Shown here: in pieces, positions 50,713-59,292 of the stretch
How the letters are laid out: every line of letters begins with the position of its first letter
How positions within the stretch are numbered: the first letter of the stretch is position 1
DNA from: Mycobacterium sp. MBM
GTDB lineage: Bacteria; Actinomycetota; Actinomycetes; Mycobacteriales; Mycobacteriaceae
Direction of reading: 5' to 3'
Length of the DNA stretch: 64,000 bases
Assembly (NCBI GenBank): GCA_021648845.1
Contig: JAKJHY010000012.1
Coordinates: 124,001 to 188,000, forward strand
Notes under the pieces: generated by a model
Told to the model about the DNA's origin: nothing
The model's input: only the letters and a program-made list of their open reading frames with translations
The model's database searches: none
Made by a program: the position numbers and the translations under genes

Positions 50713-50763
50713 AGGAGCAGGATAGGCGCCAGCCCTACATGGGCAGTCAACCGACAGCAGGGT

Positions 50764-51675
50764 TCATGTGGTCCTGTCGAGGAATTCGACGACCGCCGTC
50801 GAGAATGCGTCGTTGTTGTCGCCGGCAATCATGTGTCCCGCGCCCGATACGTCAACGGTTTGCGCGTGCGGAACGACGGTCAGGAAATGCTTTACTGTCT
50901 CTTCGGAGACCATGTCAGATAGTAGGCCCCGGACCAGCAGCGTTGGCGCGGACACCTGCCTCGCACCATCAAGAAGGAACGCGCTCATCATGTCGAAGTC
51001 TTTAGCGCCTTCGTCTGGATCACCCTGCAGGAACTGGAAATTCGACGTCACGAAAGCTGGATCCCATCGCCAGGCCCAGCGACCGTCTTCGCGACGGGCG
51101 AGGACTTTTCGGAGGCCGTCGAGGTTTTCGGGGCGAGGGCGGTGCGGGTTGTAGGCGGCGATCACGTCAGCGGCCGACTCTAGGCTGTCGAAACCTTCGG
51201 GGTGTGCCGACATGAACGCTACGACTCGTCGGGCGCCTTCCATCTCCATTCGCGGAGTGACGTCAACCAGGACGACGGCCTGCCATAGGTCCGGCGGGGC
51301 GAGCAAGTGTGTTCCGAGAATGGTCAAGCCGCCCAGAGAGGCGCCGATCGCGGCGACGGGGCGGCCGGAATCGGCGTATGAGCGCACGGCCAATAGGTCG
51401 GATCCAAGCCGGTCCCCGTCGTAGCGTCCGTCGGGGTCCCAGTCGCTGTCCCCGTGTCCCCTGGTGTCGTACGCGGCCACCGTGTAGCCCCGCTGGTGCA
51501 GGCGTTGGGCGGTGACGTCCCAGGCGTGTCGGCTTTGACCTCCGCCGTGAAGGAGCAACACGACCGCCCGCGGCGCATCACAGCGGTAGAGGTCGACCGC
51601 CAGCGTCAGCCCGTCCGCCGTGGGCACGCGCTCGACCACAGGAGCCGACGAATCGCCTGTTCTCTTTGCCGACAT
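50764..51675 (-). CDS. Alpha/beta hydrolase
   Basis: This 303-residue protein has the oxyanion motif LLHGGGQSRHAWD, a nucleophile region IGASLGGLTIL (G-x-S-x-G), a late Asp in RGLLSDMVS and the catalytic His in GAGHMIAGDN. It is a soluble esterase or epoxide-hydrolase-like enzyme. The ATG at 51675 shares one base with the stop of the thioesterase gene (TGATG), implying translational coupling. The frame to 51726 is not needed. Confidence 0.88.
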   Translation of the reverse strand: MSAKRTGDSSAPVVERVPTADGLTLAVDLYRCDAPRAVVLLLHGGGQSRHAWDVTAQRLHQRGYTVAAYDTRGHGDSDWDPDGRYDGDRLGSDLLAVRSYADSGRPVAAIGASLGGLTILGTHLLAPPDLWQAVVLVDVTPRMEMEGARRVVAFMSAHPEGFDSLESAADVIAAYNPHRPRPENLDGLRKVLARREDGRWAWRWDPAFVTSNFQFLQGDPDEGAKDFDMMSAFLLDGARQVSAPTLLVRGLLSDMVSEETVKHFLTVVPHAQTVDVSGAGHMIAGDNNDAFSTAVVEFLDRTT

Positions 51676-52112
51676 CAGGAGCTCGTCTTCGGTGCGACGA
51701 CGGTGACGGTTCCCTGGGCCGCACACACCGCTCTGCCGTCGTTGCAGATGTCGATACGCGCCACACCGCTGGTTCTGCCCAGCGAGATGATCTCGGCTGT
51801 GGCTACACAGGTGCCGCTAGAGACCGGACGAAGCAGATTCAGTTTGAACTCCGTTGTCGCGACCCAAGATCCCAGTGGAATCACGGGATAAAACACCACT
51901 CCGAGGCAGTGGTCGACCATGGCCGATAAGCAGCCCCCATGCAGGTTCCCGAAAGGCGTCTTCAGGTCGTCGCGTGCGTCCATCTCCGCGACGAGCCGTC
52001 CCGCAGTGAATTCGGTGTGACGGAAGCCGAGGTAACCGGCCAACCCGCCCGTGGTTTCTGCTGCGCTCTTTAGTTGCTCAGCGACCTGTTCGTTGAACGT
52101 GGTGAATTGCAC
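51675..52112 (-). CDS. PaaI-type hot-dog thioesterase
   Basis: This 145-residue hot-dog protein has the PaaI/YbgC-like LHGGCLSAMVDHCLG stretch, with HGG and a following Asp as active-site features, and KLNLLRPVSSGT later. It hydrolyses acyl-CoA thioesters. A GTG start at 52112 has a GGAGGG site. It is coupled to the alpha/beta hydrolase. A TetR gene is 45 bp upstream on the same strand. Confidence 0.88.
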   Translation of the reverse strand: MQFTTFNEQVAEQLKSAAETTGGLAGYLGFRHTEFTAGRLVAEMDARDDLKTPFGNLHGGCLSAMVDHCLGVVFYPVIPLGSWVATTEFKLNLLRPVSSGTCVATAEIISLGRTSGVARIDICNDGRAVCAAQGTVTVVAPKTSS

Positions 52113-52157
52113 AGGCCCTCCTACCTCATCTGCCGTCGAGACATTACGCCATAGATG

Positions 52158-52787
52158 TCACATCGGTCGAGCGTGGTCACCCGCCAGGATCGCCGGAAGG
52201 AGAAACCTCGACAGAAACGCCCGGAGTCCGTCACGACTGCGCTCCCGCGGCCCTCGAACAGTCAGCAGGCTCAATATCGTGCGGACAACCCACTCGGCGG
52301 CGTCGTCGACGGAGACGCCCGGTTCCACGCAACTCCAGTGTCTGGTGAAGATGGGACGCAGAAATTCGGTGACGATTTCGAAGAGGGACGTCGAGGTCCC
52401 CGCCGCGAGACCCACGCCGGCGAGTTCCTCGTCGCTGCCGAACAACAATCCGATGATCTCTTCGCGGCGCGCGGCCTCAACCGTGTATTCCACGAAATCG
52501 ACGAGCGCGGAGCCCAGGTCGGCGTGCGCCGCGATCCGCGGGCTGATGCGGTCGAGATAGCGCTCGGCGGCGCGAATGATGACACCCGACATCACCGCCT
52601 CCCGACTGGGGAAGTAGCGATACACCGTTGCCCTGGACACACCCGCTGTTCTGCCGATGTCCTCCATGGTCGTGCCCACCACACCGCAACTCTCGAGGCA
52701 CCGCTCGGCAGCATCGAGCAACCGGTCGCGAGCGGACCCACGATCTGTCGGCGCGGCGGCGCCCCATCTCAACAACCTCGTCGACAC
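52158..52787 (-). CDS. TetR-family regulator
   Basis: This 209-residue protein contains DRLLDAAERCLESCGVVGTTM and IGRTAGVSRATVYRYFPSREAV, a clear TetR domain, followed by a variable helical C-terminal domain. I choose GTG 52787 over 52844. It is divergent from the thiolase gene at 52884 with a 96-bp gap, and upstream of the thioesterase-hydrolase pair, so it may control one or both. Confidence 0.88.
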   Translation of the reverse strand: MSTRLLRWGAAAPTDRGSARDRLLDAAERCLESCGVVGTTMEDIGRTAGVSRATVYRYFPSREAVMSGVIIRAAERYLDRISPRIAAHADLGSALVDFVEYTVEAARREEIIGLLFGSDEELAGVGLAAGTSTSLFEIVTEFLRPIFTRHWSCVEPGVSVDDAAEWVVRTILSLLTVRGPRERSRDGLRAFLSRFLLPAILAGDHARPM

Positions 52788-52883
52788 ACAGCCAGTATGC
52801 CGCGAGCGCACACCATTGTGACTTGCCCACGCACATGACACCATCGCAGTTATGTCTCAAGTCAGCCCCGTGGCCCTGAGCGG

Positions 52884-54389
52884 ATGCCGATGCCGATGTT
52901 GGTAGAAGCGCGTACCCCGGTTGTCGTCGGCGTGGGCGAAGTTACCCATCGCGGGAACGACTTCGTGGACCCGATCGACTTGGCGGTAGAAGCCGCACGC
53001 CGCGCGGTCAAAGACGCAAGTCGCCCGGTCGAGCGGCGCATCGACACCGTCGCGACTCCGGGCATCCTGGTCATACCGCGCGACAATCCCGCCAGCAGGA
53101 TCGCCGAAGCGATGCACATCAGTCCCGCCCGCCGCATCAGCTGTCCCGTCGGCGGAAACACCCCGCAGTATCTCGTCGAAGTGTTGGGTGGCGAAATAGG
53201 CGAAGGCCGTGCAGATGTCGTCCTGGTCGTCGGGGCGGAGAGCGGGCATTCCGCACGCAAGCTTCAGGGCGGGGCACTTCTCGACTCGCCGCCCCCACCC
53301 CGCTCCGACGACGAATCCCTGGGCGACGCCCGCCCCGGGCTGAGTCAAGCCGAATTGTCGGTGGGTCTGAGTTGGCCGCACGAGGTGTATCCCATCTTCG
53401 AGTCCGCGATCGCCGCGCGCCACGGCCGCGACTTCGATGCTCAACGGGAGTGGCTGGGCACGCTGATGGCCCCGTTCACAGCCGAGGCGGCACGCCATCC
53501 GGAACAGGCCTGGTTCCCACGCGCACGAAGTGCCACCGAACTCAGCGAAGTCACCGCGGAAAACCGCATGGTCTGCTTGCCCTATCCCAAGCTGCTCAAC
53601 AGCATCATGTCCGTCGACATGGCTGCCGCCTTCATTCTCATGGCGGCCGAGGTGGCGGACGAATTAGGCGTCGCGCGCGATCGTTGGGTCTTTCCCTGGT
53701 CAGCAGCGACTTGCAACGACGTGTACTTCCCCGTGGAACGGCCGGACCTCAGCCGCTCATCGGGTATCGAGGTAGCGGCACGGAAGGCTCTCGATGCGGG
53801 CCGGTTGACCACCGACGACATCCGGTGGTTCGACCTCTACTCCTGCTTCCCGTCGGCAATTGAGATGGCTGCCGAGGCTCTCGACTTGGACCCCCTCGAC
53901 GACAGAGGCCTCACAGTAACCGGAGGCCTGCCTTATCACGGCGGTCCCGGAAACAATTACGTCAGCCACTCGATCGTGGAGATGGTCCGACGGTGCCGAC
54001 GCGACCCAACCGATGCCGGACTCGTCACCGGCCTCGGGTGGTATTCGACGAAGCATTCGGTCGGTGTGTGGTCGGCCACCCCGCCACCAGCCGGGTGGCG
54101 ACTGCTCGACACGGCGGTCGAACAAGCTCAAATCGATTCATCGCGGCTGGCCGTCGCAGGCGCCGACGAGGCGACCGGTTGCGCGACAGTCGACGGATAC
54201 ACCGTCGTCTACGACCGAGACGGCCAACCTCGATGGACTCCGATCATCGCGCACCTGTCCGACGGGCAAAGAGTCGTCGCACGCAGCGACGATCCGCAGA
54301 TCGCCGAGGCGATGGGCGCGGAAATGTACGTAGGTAAAACGGTGTGCCTCCGAAACACAGGGTCGTTCACCGGGTTCGAGCTTCCATGA
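52884..54389 (+). CDS. Thiolase-superfamily protein with extra C-terminal domain
   Basis: This 501-residue thiolase-like protein has VVVGVGEVTHRG, RRISCPVGGNTPQYLVEVLG (probable nucleophile Cys), VLVVGAESGHSARKL and GGLPYHGGPGNNYVSHS, with His in the last segment. The C-terminal ~80 residues form an additional beta-rich domain seen in actinobacterial acetyl-CoA acetyltransferase-like proteins. Several in-frame ATGs at 52884, 52890 and 52896 make the exact start uncertain. It overlaps the dehydrogenase gene by ATGA. Confidence 0.85.
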   Translation: MPMPMLVEARTPVVVGVGEVTHRGNDFVDPIDLAVEAARRAVKDASRPVERRIDTVATPGILVIPRDNPASRIAEAMHISPARRISCPVGGNTPQYLVEVLGGEIGEGRADVVLVVGAESGHSARKLQGGALLDSPPPPRSDDESLGDARPGLSQAELSVGLSWPHEVYPIFESAIAARHGRDFDAQREWLGTLMAPFTAEAARHPEQAWFPRARSATELSEVTAENRMVCLPYPKLLNSIMSVDMAAAFILMAAEVADELGVARDRWVFPWSAATCNDVYFPVERPDLSRSSGIEVAARKALDAGRLTTDDIRWFDLYSCFPSAIEMAAEALDLDPLDDRGLTVTGGLPYHGGPGNNYVSHSIVEMVRRCRRDPTDAGLVTGLGWYSTKHSVGVWSATPPPAGWRLLDTAVEQAQIDSSRLAVAGADEATGCATVDGYTVVYDRDGQPRWTPIIAHLSDGQRVVARSDDPQIAEAMGAEMYVGKTVCLRNTGSFTGFELP

Positions 54390-55486
54390 TCGCCGAGGCG
54401 ATGGTGCTGACCGGACCGCGGAGTCTGCAGCGGCGCCAGATGACCATCCCCGACGTCGGCGACCGGGGTGCGATCCTGCGAGTTGAAGCATGCGGTCTGT
54501 GCGGAACAGATCACGAACAATTCACCGGACACCTGCCTGCCGGCTTCTCATTCGTTCCAGGGCACGAAATCGTCGGCATCGTCGAACATGTTGGCGCTGC
54601 GGCTGGCCAACGCTGGGGTGTACAAGCCGGCCAGCGCGTGGCCGTTGAGGTGTTCCGGTCCTGCCGAGACTGCCCCGAGTGCCGCCGCGGCGAATACCGG
54701 CGGTGCGCGGTGAACGGCATCGCCACCATGTTCGGGTTTGTCGACGTGGAGGTCGGCGCGGGCTTATGGGGCGGATACGCCACCCATGTGGAGCTTCCGT
54801 GGGACGCGATGCTGCTCCCGATTGCCGAAGACATGGACCCCGTTCTCGCCACGTTGTTCAACCCTCTCGGGGCCGGTATCCAGTGGGGGGCGACTCTTCC
54901 CGACACCAAGGCCGGGGACGTCGTAGCGATCCTGGGGCCCGGCATCCGCGGAATCTGTGCGGCGGTGGCGGCCAAAGAGGCGGGAGCCGCGTTCGTCGCG
55001 ATGACCGGCGTAGGCCCACGCGACGAACAACGACTGGCCATAGCCAGATCATTCGGTGTCGACCTGCCCATCGATGTATCGCAGGACGATGCAGTGACCG
55101 CGCTCCAGCGTGAGACAGGCGGACGGCTTGCCGACGTGGTCGTCGACGTCACCGCTAAAGCACCCTCCGCGTTCGCCGATGCCGTCGGCCTTGCCAGGCC
55201 CGGCGGCACAATTGTGGTGGCCGGCACCCGTGGAGGAGGCGGCACGCCCCGGTTTGAACCAGACTTGTTGGTCTATAAAGAATTACACGTCGTAGGCGCA
55301 CTCGGCGTGGAGTATCCCGCCCACCGGGCAGCCCTCGAGATTCTCGCCCTGGGCCGCTGGCCGTTCGACCGGATCACCAGAGAATCAACCGGATTCGCTG
55401 GGCTCGCGCAGCTGCTCACTTCGCTTGCAGATGAAAGTGCCCGATCAAGTGGGGCGCTGCACAACGTCTTTTTGCCCACGCCCTAA
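54386..55486 (+). CDS. Zn-dependent medium-chain dehydrogenase
   Basis: This 366-residue MDR protein has the catalytic zinc Cys in EACGLCGTDHEQF, GHEIVGIVE, four structural-zinc Cys in CRDCPECRRGEYRRC and a Rossmann region AILGPGIRGICAAVAAKEAG. It oxidises an alcohol with NAD(P). ATG 54386 shares ATGA with the thiolase stop. A hairpin covers its stop codon. Confidence 0.88.
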   Translation: MIAEAMVLTGPRSLQRRQMTIPDVGDRGAILRVEACGLCGTDHEQFTGHLPAGFSFVPGHEIVGIVEHVGAAAGQRWGVQAGQRVAVEVFRSCRDCPECRRGEYRRCAVNGIATMFGFVDVEVGAGLWGGYATHVELPWDAMLLPIAEDMDPVLATLFNPLGAGIQWGATLPDTKAGDVVAILGPGIRGICAAVAAKEAGAAFVAMTGVGPRDEQRLAIARSFGVDLPIDVSQDDAVTALQRETGGRLADVVVDVTAKAPSAFADAVGLARPGGTIVVAGTRGGGGTPRFEPDLLVYKELHVVGALGVEYPAHRAALEILALGRWPFDRITRESTGFAGLAQLLTSLADESARSSGALHNVFLPTP

Positions 55487-55497
55487 CGGCGTGGGCA
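55473..55497 (+). terminator. Hairpin over the dehydrogenase stop codon
   Basis: TGCCCACGCC (55473-55482) and GGCGTGGGCA (55488-55497) form a perfect 10-bp stem around a 5-nt loop that contains the TAA. There is no U-tract after it. It is a plausible terminator, or a site limiting read-through into the next gene at 55522. Confidence 0.55.
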
Positions 55498-55521
55498 GAG
55501 GTTCAACAGAGAGGGCCACCC

Positions 55522-56100
55522 GTGACCATGGCGGAACGCGTACCGATGCTCGACCGTGAGCAGGCCCAGCTGCGAGCTGCCGAATGTGGGTTGCCCGAAG
55601 AGTTGGCAGACCTGTCGGTATTCCGCGTGGCACTTCATCAGCCGCGTGTGGCGGTTGCGCTGTATGGGCTGCTAGACGCGTTACTCTTCCGCGGTTCCCT
55701 TGACGCGCGGCTACGCGAGCTGGTCATCATGCGCATCGGCTGGATTACTGGCTCCGAATACGAATGGACTCAACATTGGCGAATCGCCACACTGCTCGGC
55801 GTGCCTGAGCATGATCTCCTGGCGGTGCGCGACTGGCAGAATTCCGAAAGCCTCGGGCCAGTCGAGCGTGCGGTCCTCGCAGCGACCGATGATGTGGTAC
55901 GCGACGGGGTCATCTCCGAGGAAAACTGGGCTGGGTGCCAGAAGGCATTCAATAGCGATCACGCCGTTTTGGTCGAACTTGTCGGAGCAATCGCCAATTG
56001 GCGGCTCTTTTCGATCCTGCTTCGATCTCTGAATATTCCGCTTGAGTCCGGTACCGACGGCTGGCCGCCCGATGGGCGAGCTCCTCAGGGTTGCGATTGA
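55522..56100 (+). CDS. Carboxymuconolactone decarboxylase-family protein lacking the usual Cys
   Basis: This protein of about 192 residues has the helix signature of AhpD/CMD-family proteins (LRELVIMRIGWITGSEYEWTQH), but where relatives have Arg-Cys-Gly it has Ile-Thr-Gly, so peroxidase-type thiol chemistry is unlikely. The rest (LGPVERAVLAATDDVV, LVELVGAIANWRLFSILL) fits the family. GTG 55522 or ATG 55528 may be the start. It follows the dehydrogenase by 35 nt, with the hairpin between. Confidence 0.82.
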   Translation: MTMAERVPMLDREQAQLRAAECGLPEELADLSVFRVALHQPRVAVALYGLLDALLFRGSLDARLRELVIMRIGWITGSEYEWTQHWRIATLLGVPEHDLLAVRDWQNSESLGPVERAVLAATDDVVRDGVISEENWAGCQKAFNSDHAVLVELVGAIANWRLFSILLRSLNIPLESGTDGWPPDGRAPQGCD

Positions 56101-56237
56101 GCGAAAAACGTGGACCGGTGCTTGACCGAAGCGGTCAGCGCCCCAATCGCCAGACCACGACCCGTGTCGTAGACGGACAAGTCCCCCCTCGGACACACAG
56201 AACCTCACCGCCGTACGGCACGCTCGTGACGGGCCTT

Positions 56238-57074
56238 TCAGCCATCGGCCACCAGTTCCGCGAGCCGCTCGGCCGCCCCGCTGCCGGGCACCGGCAGATA
56301 CGCGACGATCTGAACGTCCGGCGCGTCCGCGGGCGTAAGCTGATGATGCTCCAGCAACAGCTCACCGACGCGTGGGTGGAAGAACCGGCGTTCCCGGGAC
56401 GCGAACCGTTCGATGCTGCTGGCCTGCCAGCCCACACGGAAGTGCTCACTGTCGGCGCACAACCGGTCGATGAGCTGGGTGTAGGACGGCTCCCCCACCC
56501 GCGGGCCGGCCTCGGCGCGGAACTCGGCGAGGAAACGCTGACTGTCGATCTCCCAGTCCGGCAACAACTCCCGGATGGCGGGGTCGGTGAAGACGAGTGC
56601 CAGCAGGTTGCGATCGCCCGCGTCGGTGGTCTGTACACCCGGATACAGCGCGGCGTACGCGCGATTCCAGGCCGATATCGCCCAGGTGGGCCCGATGGCG
56701 AAAGCCGGATATCCGGCCAGCGCGTCCAGAAAACGCTGGATGTGCGGCGGCGGCGGACCGAGCGCCACCGGGCCGGCCGGCTCGGCGGTGTAACCACCGA
56801 GCGCCAGCACATAGTCATGCTCGGCCGGTGAGAGCCGCAGCGCCCGGCCCACCGCGTCGAGCACCTGCTTGGACGGGTTGATATCGCGGCCCTGCTCCAG
56901 CCAGGTGTACCAGGTGGCGCTCACCCCGGACAGCACCGCGACCTCCTCGCGGCGCAGCCCGCTGGTGCGCATCCGGGGTGCCGCCGGGAAACCCAGCTCG
57001 GCGCGCGGGGCGCCCTCCCGGCGGGCCCGCAGGAATTCGCCGAGGACGGTGCGCTGCCTGCTGCGTTTATCCAT
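56238..57074 (-). CDS. XRE-family regulator with MmyB-like ligand domain
   Basis: This 278-residue protein has an N-terminal helix-turn-helix (LRREEVAVLSGVSATWYTWLEQG, then SKQVLDAVGRALRLSPAEHDY) and a C-terminal MmyB-like PAS-related domain (ALAGYPAFAIGPTWAISAWNRAYAAL). The start at 57074 is chosen with a GCAGGG site; the long frame to 57407 runs antisense through ilvD. It is divergent from ilvD by 79 bp. Confidence 0.88.
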   Translation of the reverse strand: MDKRSRQRTVLGEFLRARREGAPRAELGFPAAPRMRTSGLRREEVAVLSGVSATWYTWLEQGRDINPSKQVLDAVGRALRLSPAEHDYVLALGGYTAEPAGPVALGPPPPHIQRFLDALAGYPAFAIGPTWAISAWNRAYAALYPGVQTTDAGDRNLLALVFTDPAIRELLPDWEIDSQRFLAEFRAEAGPRVGEPSYTQLIDRLCADSEHFRVGWQASSIERFASRERRFFHPRVGELLLEHHQLTPADAPDVQIVAYLPVPGSGAAERLAELVADG

Positions 57075-57153
57075 CCCTGCGATGGTAGTAGTGCCAGTTC
57101 TAGTATCAACACCGTCTTCCCACGTAGACACCACCAATGGCACCGTGTGTGCT

Positions 57154-58998
57154 ATGGCAGAACTGCGGTCTCGTACGGTCACCCACGGTCGCAACATGGC
57201 CGGCGCACGCTCGCTGCTGCGCGCCGCCGGCGTCGCCGGCTCCGATATCGGCAAACCGATCGTCGCGGTGGCCAACAGCTTCACCGAGTTCGTGCCCGGC
57301 CACACCCACCTGCAGCCGGTGGGCCGCATCGTGTCCGAGGCCATCTCGGCCGCCGGTGGTGTGCCCCGCGAGTTCAACACCATCGCCGTGGACGACGGCA
57401 TCGCCATGGGTCACGGCGGCATGCTGTACTCGCTGCCGTCACGCGAGCTGATCGCCGACTCGGTGGAGTACATGGTCAACGCGCACTGCGCCGACGCCCT
57501 GGTGTGTATCTCCAACTGCGACAAGATCACTCCCGGCATGCTGATGGCCGCGCTGCGGCTCAACATTCCCACCGTGTTCGTCTCCGGCGGCCCGATGGAG
57601 GGCGGCACCGCCGTCCTGGTGGACGGCACGGTCAAGACCCGGCTCAACCTGGTGTCGGCCATCGCCGACGCCGTCAACACCGACGTCTCCGACGACGACA
57701 TCGCCCGCATCGAGGAAGCCGCCTGCCCCACCTGCGGATCGTGTTCGGGTATGTTCACCGCCAACTCGATGAACTGCCTCACCGAGGCGCTCGGCCTGGC
57801 GCTGCCGGGCAACGGCTCGGTGCTGGCCACCCACACCGCGCGCCGGGCGCTGTACGAGAAGGCCGGCGCCACCGTGATGGACATCGTGCGCGCCTTCTAC
57901 GAGCGCGATGACGCCTCCGTCCTGCCCCGCAACATCGCCACCCGGGACGCTTTCGACAACGCGATGGCCCTCGACATCGCGATGGGCGGCTCCACCAACA
58001 CCGTGCTGCACCTGCTGGCGGCCGCGCGGGAAGCCGAACTGGACTACACCCTCGAAGACATCGAGAAGCGCAGCCAGATGATTCCGTGCCTGTGCAAGGT
58101 CGCCCCCAACGGTCACTACCTGATGGAGGATGTGCACCGCGCCGGCGGCATCCCCGCCATCCTGGGTGAGCTGTGGCGGGGCGGACACCTGCACGAGACC
58201 GTGCACACCGTGCACGCGGGCTCGTTGGCCCAGTGGCTGCGCGAGTGGGATATCCGCGGCGGATCACCCTCGGCCGAGGCGATCGAGTTGTTCCACGCCG
58301 CACCGGGATGCGTGCGCTCGGCGACCGCGTTCTCCCAGTCGCAGCGATGGGAAAGCCTGGACACCGACGCCGCCGACGGCTGCATCCGCGACCTGGCGCA
58401 CGCCTACTCCGCCGACGGCGGCCTGGCCGTGCTGCGCGGCAACCTGTCGGTGGACGGCTGCATCGTCAAGACCGCAGGCGTCGACGAGAGCATCTGGAAA
58501 TTCTGCGGCCCGGCCGTCGTGCTGGAATCCCAGGAGGACGCCGTGGACGCGATCCTGAACAAGCGGGTGCAGCCCGGCGACGTCGTGGTGATCCGCTACG
58601 AGGGCCCCAAGGGCGGCCCGGGGATGCAGGAAATGCTGTATCCGACAGCTTATTTGAAGGGACGGGGGCTGGGTACCCAGTGCGCGCTGATCACCGACGG
58701 AAGGTTTTCCGGCGGCACGTCGGGCCTGTCGATCGGGCACGTCTCCCCCGAGGCGGCCGCCGGCGGCACCATCGCACTGGTCGAGAACGGTGACCTGATC
58801 ACCATCGACATCCCGCACCGCAGCATCACCGTCGAGGTGCCCGACCAGGAACTGGCGCGTCGGCGCCGCGAGCTCGAGGCATCCGGCGGCTACCGCCCGA
58901 GAAACCGGGAACGCACCGTCTCCCCCGCACTGCGCGCCTACGCCGCCCTGGCCCTGTCCGCCGACAAGGGGGCCGCACGGGACATCGAGGCCGTCTAG
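57154..58998 (+). CDS. ilvD: Dihydroxy-acid dehydratase
   Basis: This 614-residue enzyme of branched-chain amino-acid synthesis removes water from 2,3-dihydroxy acids to give 2-keto acids. It begins RSRTVTHGRNMAGARSLLRAAG and has the iron-sulfur ligands in CISNCDKITPGM and CPTCGSCSGMFTANSMNC. The C-terminus includes GRFSGGTSGLSIGHVSPEAA. Length and motifs match bacterial IlvD (E. coli 616). ATG 57154 is preferred over the frame start at 56869, which reads antisense through the XRE gene. Confidence 0.96.
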   Translation: MAELRSRTVTHGRNMAGARSLLRAAGVAGSDIGKPIVAVANSFTEFVPGHTHLQPVGRIVSEAISAAGGVPREFNTIAVDDGIAMGHGGMLYSLPSRELIADSVEYMVNAHCADALVCISNCDKITPGMLMAALRLNIPTVFVSGGPMEGGTAVLVDGTVKTRLNLVSAIADAVNTDVSDDDIARIEEAACPTCGSCSGMFTANSMNCLTEALGLALPGNGSVLATHTARRALYEKAGATVMDIVRAFYERDDASVLPRNIATRDAFDNAMALDIAMGGSTNTVLHLLAAAREAELDYTLEDIEKRSQMIPCLCKVAPNGHYLMEDVHRAGGIPAILGELWRGGHLHETVHTVHAGSLAQWLREWDIRGGSPSAEAIELFHAAPGCVRSATAFSQSQRWESLDTDAADGCIRDLAHAYSADGGLAVLRGNLSVDGCIVKTAGVDESIWKFCGPAVVLESQEDAVDAILNKRVQPGDVVVIRYEGPKGGPGMQEMLYPTAYLKGRGLGTQCALITDGRFSGGTSGLSIGHVSPEAAAGGTIALVENGDLITIDIPHRSITVEVPDQELARRRRELEASGGYRPRNRERTVSPALRAYAALALSADKGAARDIEAV

Positions 58999-59002
58999 GT
59001 TC

Positions 59003-59212
59003 TCAGCCGGCCAGCTCCACGTCGCCACGGTGCACCTGCACGCAAGCGCGCTTGGTTCCCCACACGGTGGGGACGTCGAAGCAGACCACCTTGGGCTGCC
59101 CGAATACGCTGGTCTTCTCAACCGTGCCGGCGGCACCCTCCGGGACGGTCTGAATGTCCATCTGGTCGATCTCGCGGCGGGCGGTCACCACGTCACCACT
59201 GTGCCAAGCCAT
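59003..59212 (-). CDS. Small hypothetical protein beside nasN
   Basis: This frame of about 69 residues (MAWHSGDVVTARREIDQMDI, then KTSVFGQPKVVCFDVP, ending in HRGDVELAG) is compact and low in Arg/Pro runs, unlike a shadow frame. It sits 4 nt from the ilvD stop, convergent with it, and 80 bp downstream of nasN on the same strand. It may start at ATG 59236 instead. The function is unknown; association with nitrate assimilation is positional only. Confidence 0.55.
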   Translation of the reverse strand: MAWHSGDVVTARREIDQMDIQTVPEGAAGTVEKTSVFGQPKVVCFDVPTVWGTKRACVQVHRGDVELAG

Positions 59213-59292
59213 CTCTATCTGTCTCCCTGACCACATCTGCTCAAACGAATACGGTTGTGTAACGCCGCGGCGGGGACTTTTATTCGCGCCGG

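Noticed and set aside
56869..57153. Upstream extension of ilvD to 709 codons
   Set aside because: It would read antisense through the start of the XRE gene; ATG 57154 gives the standard 614 residues.
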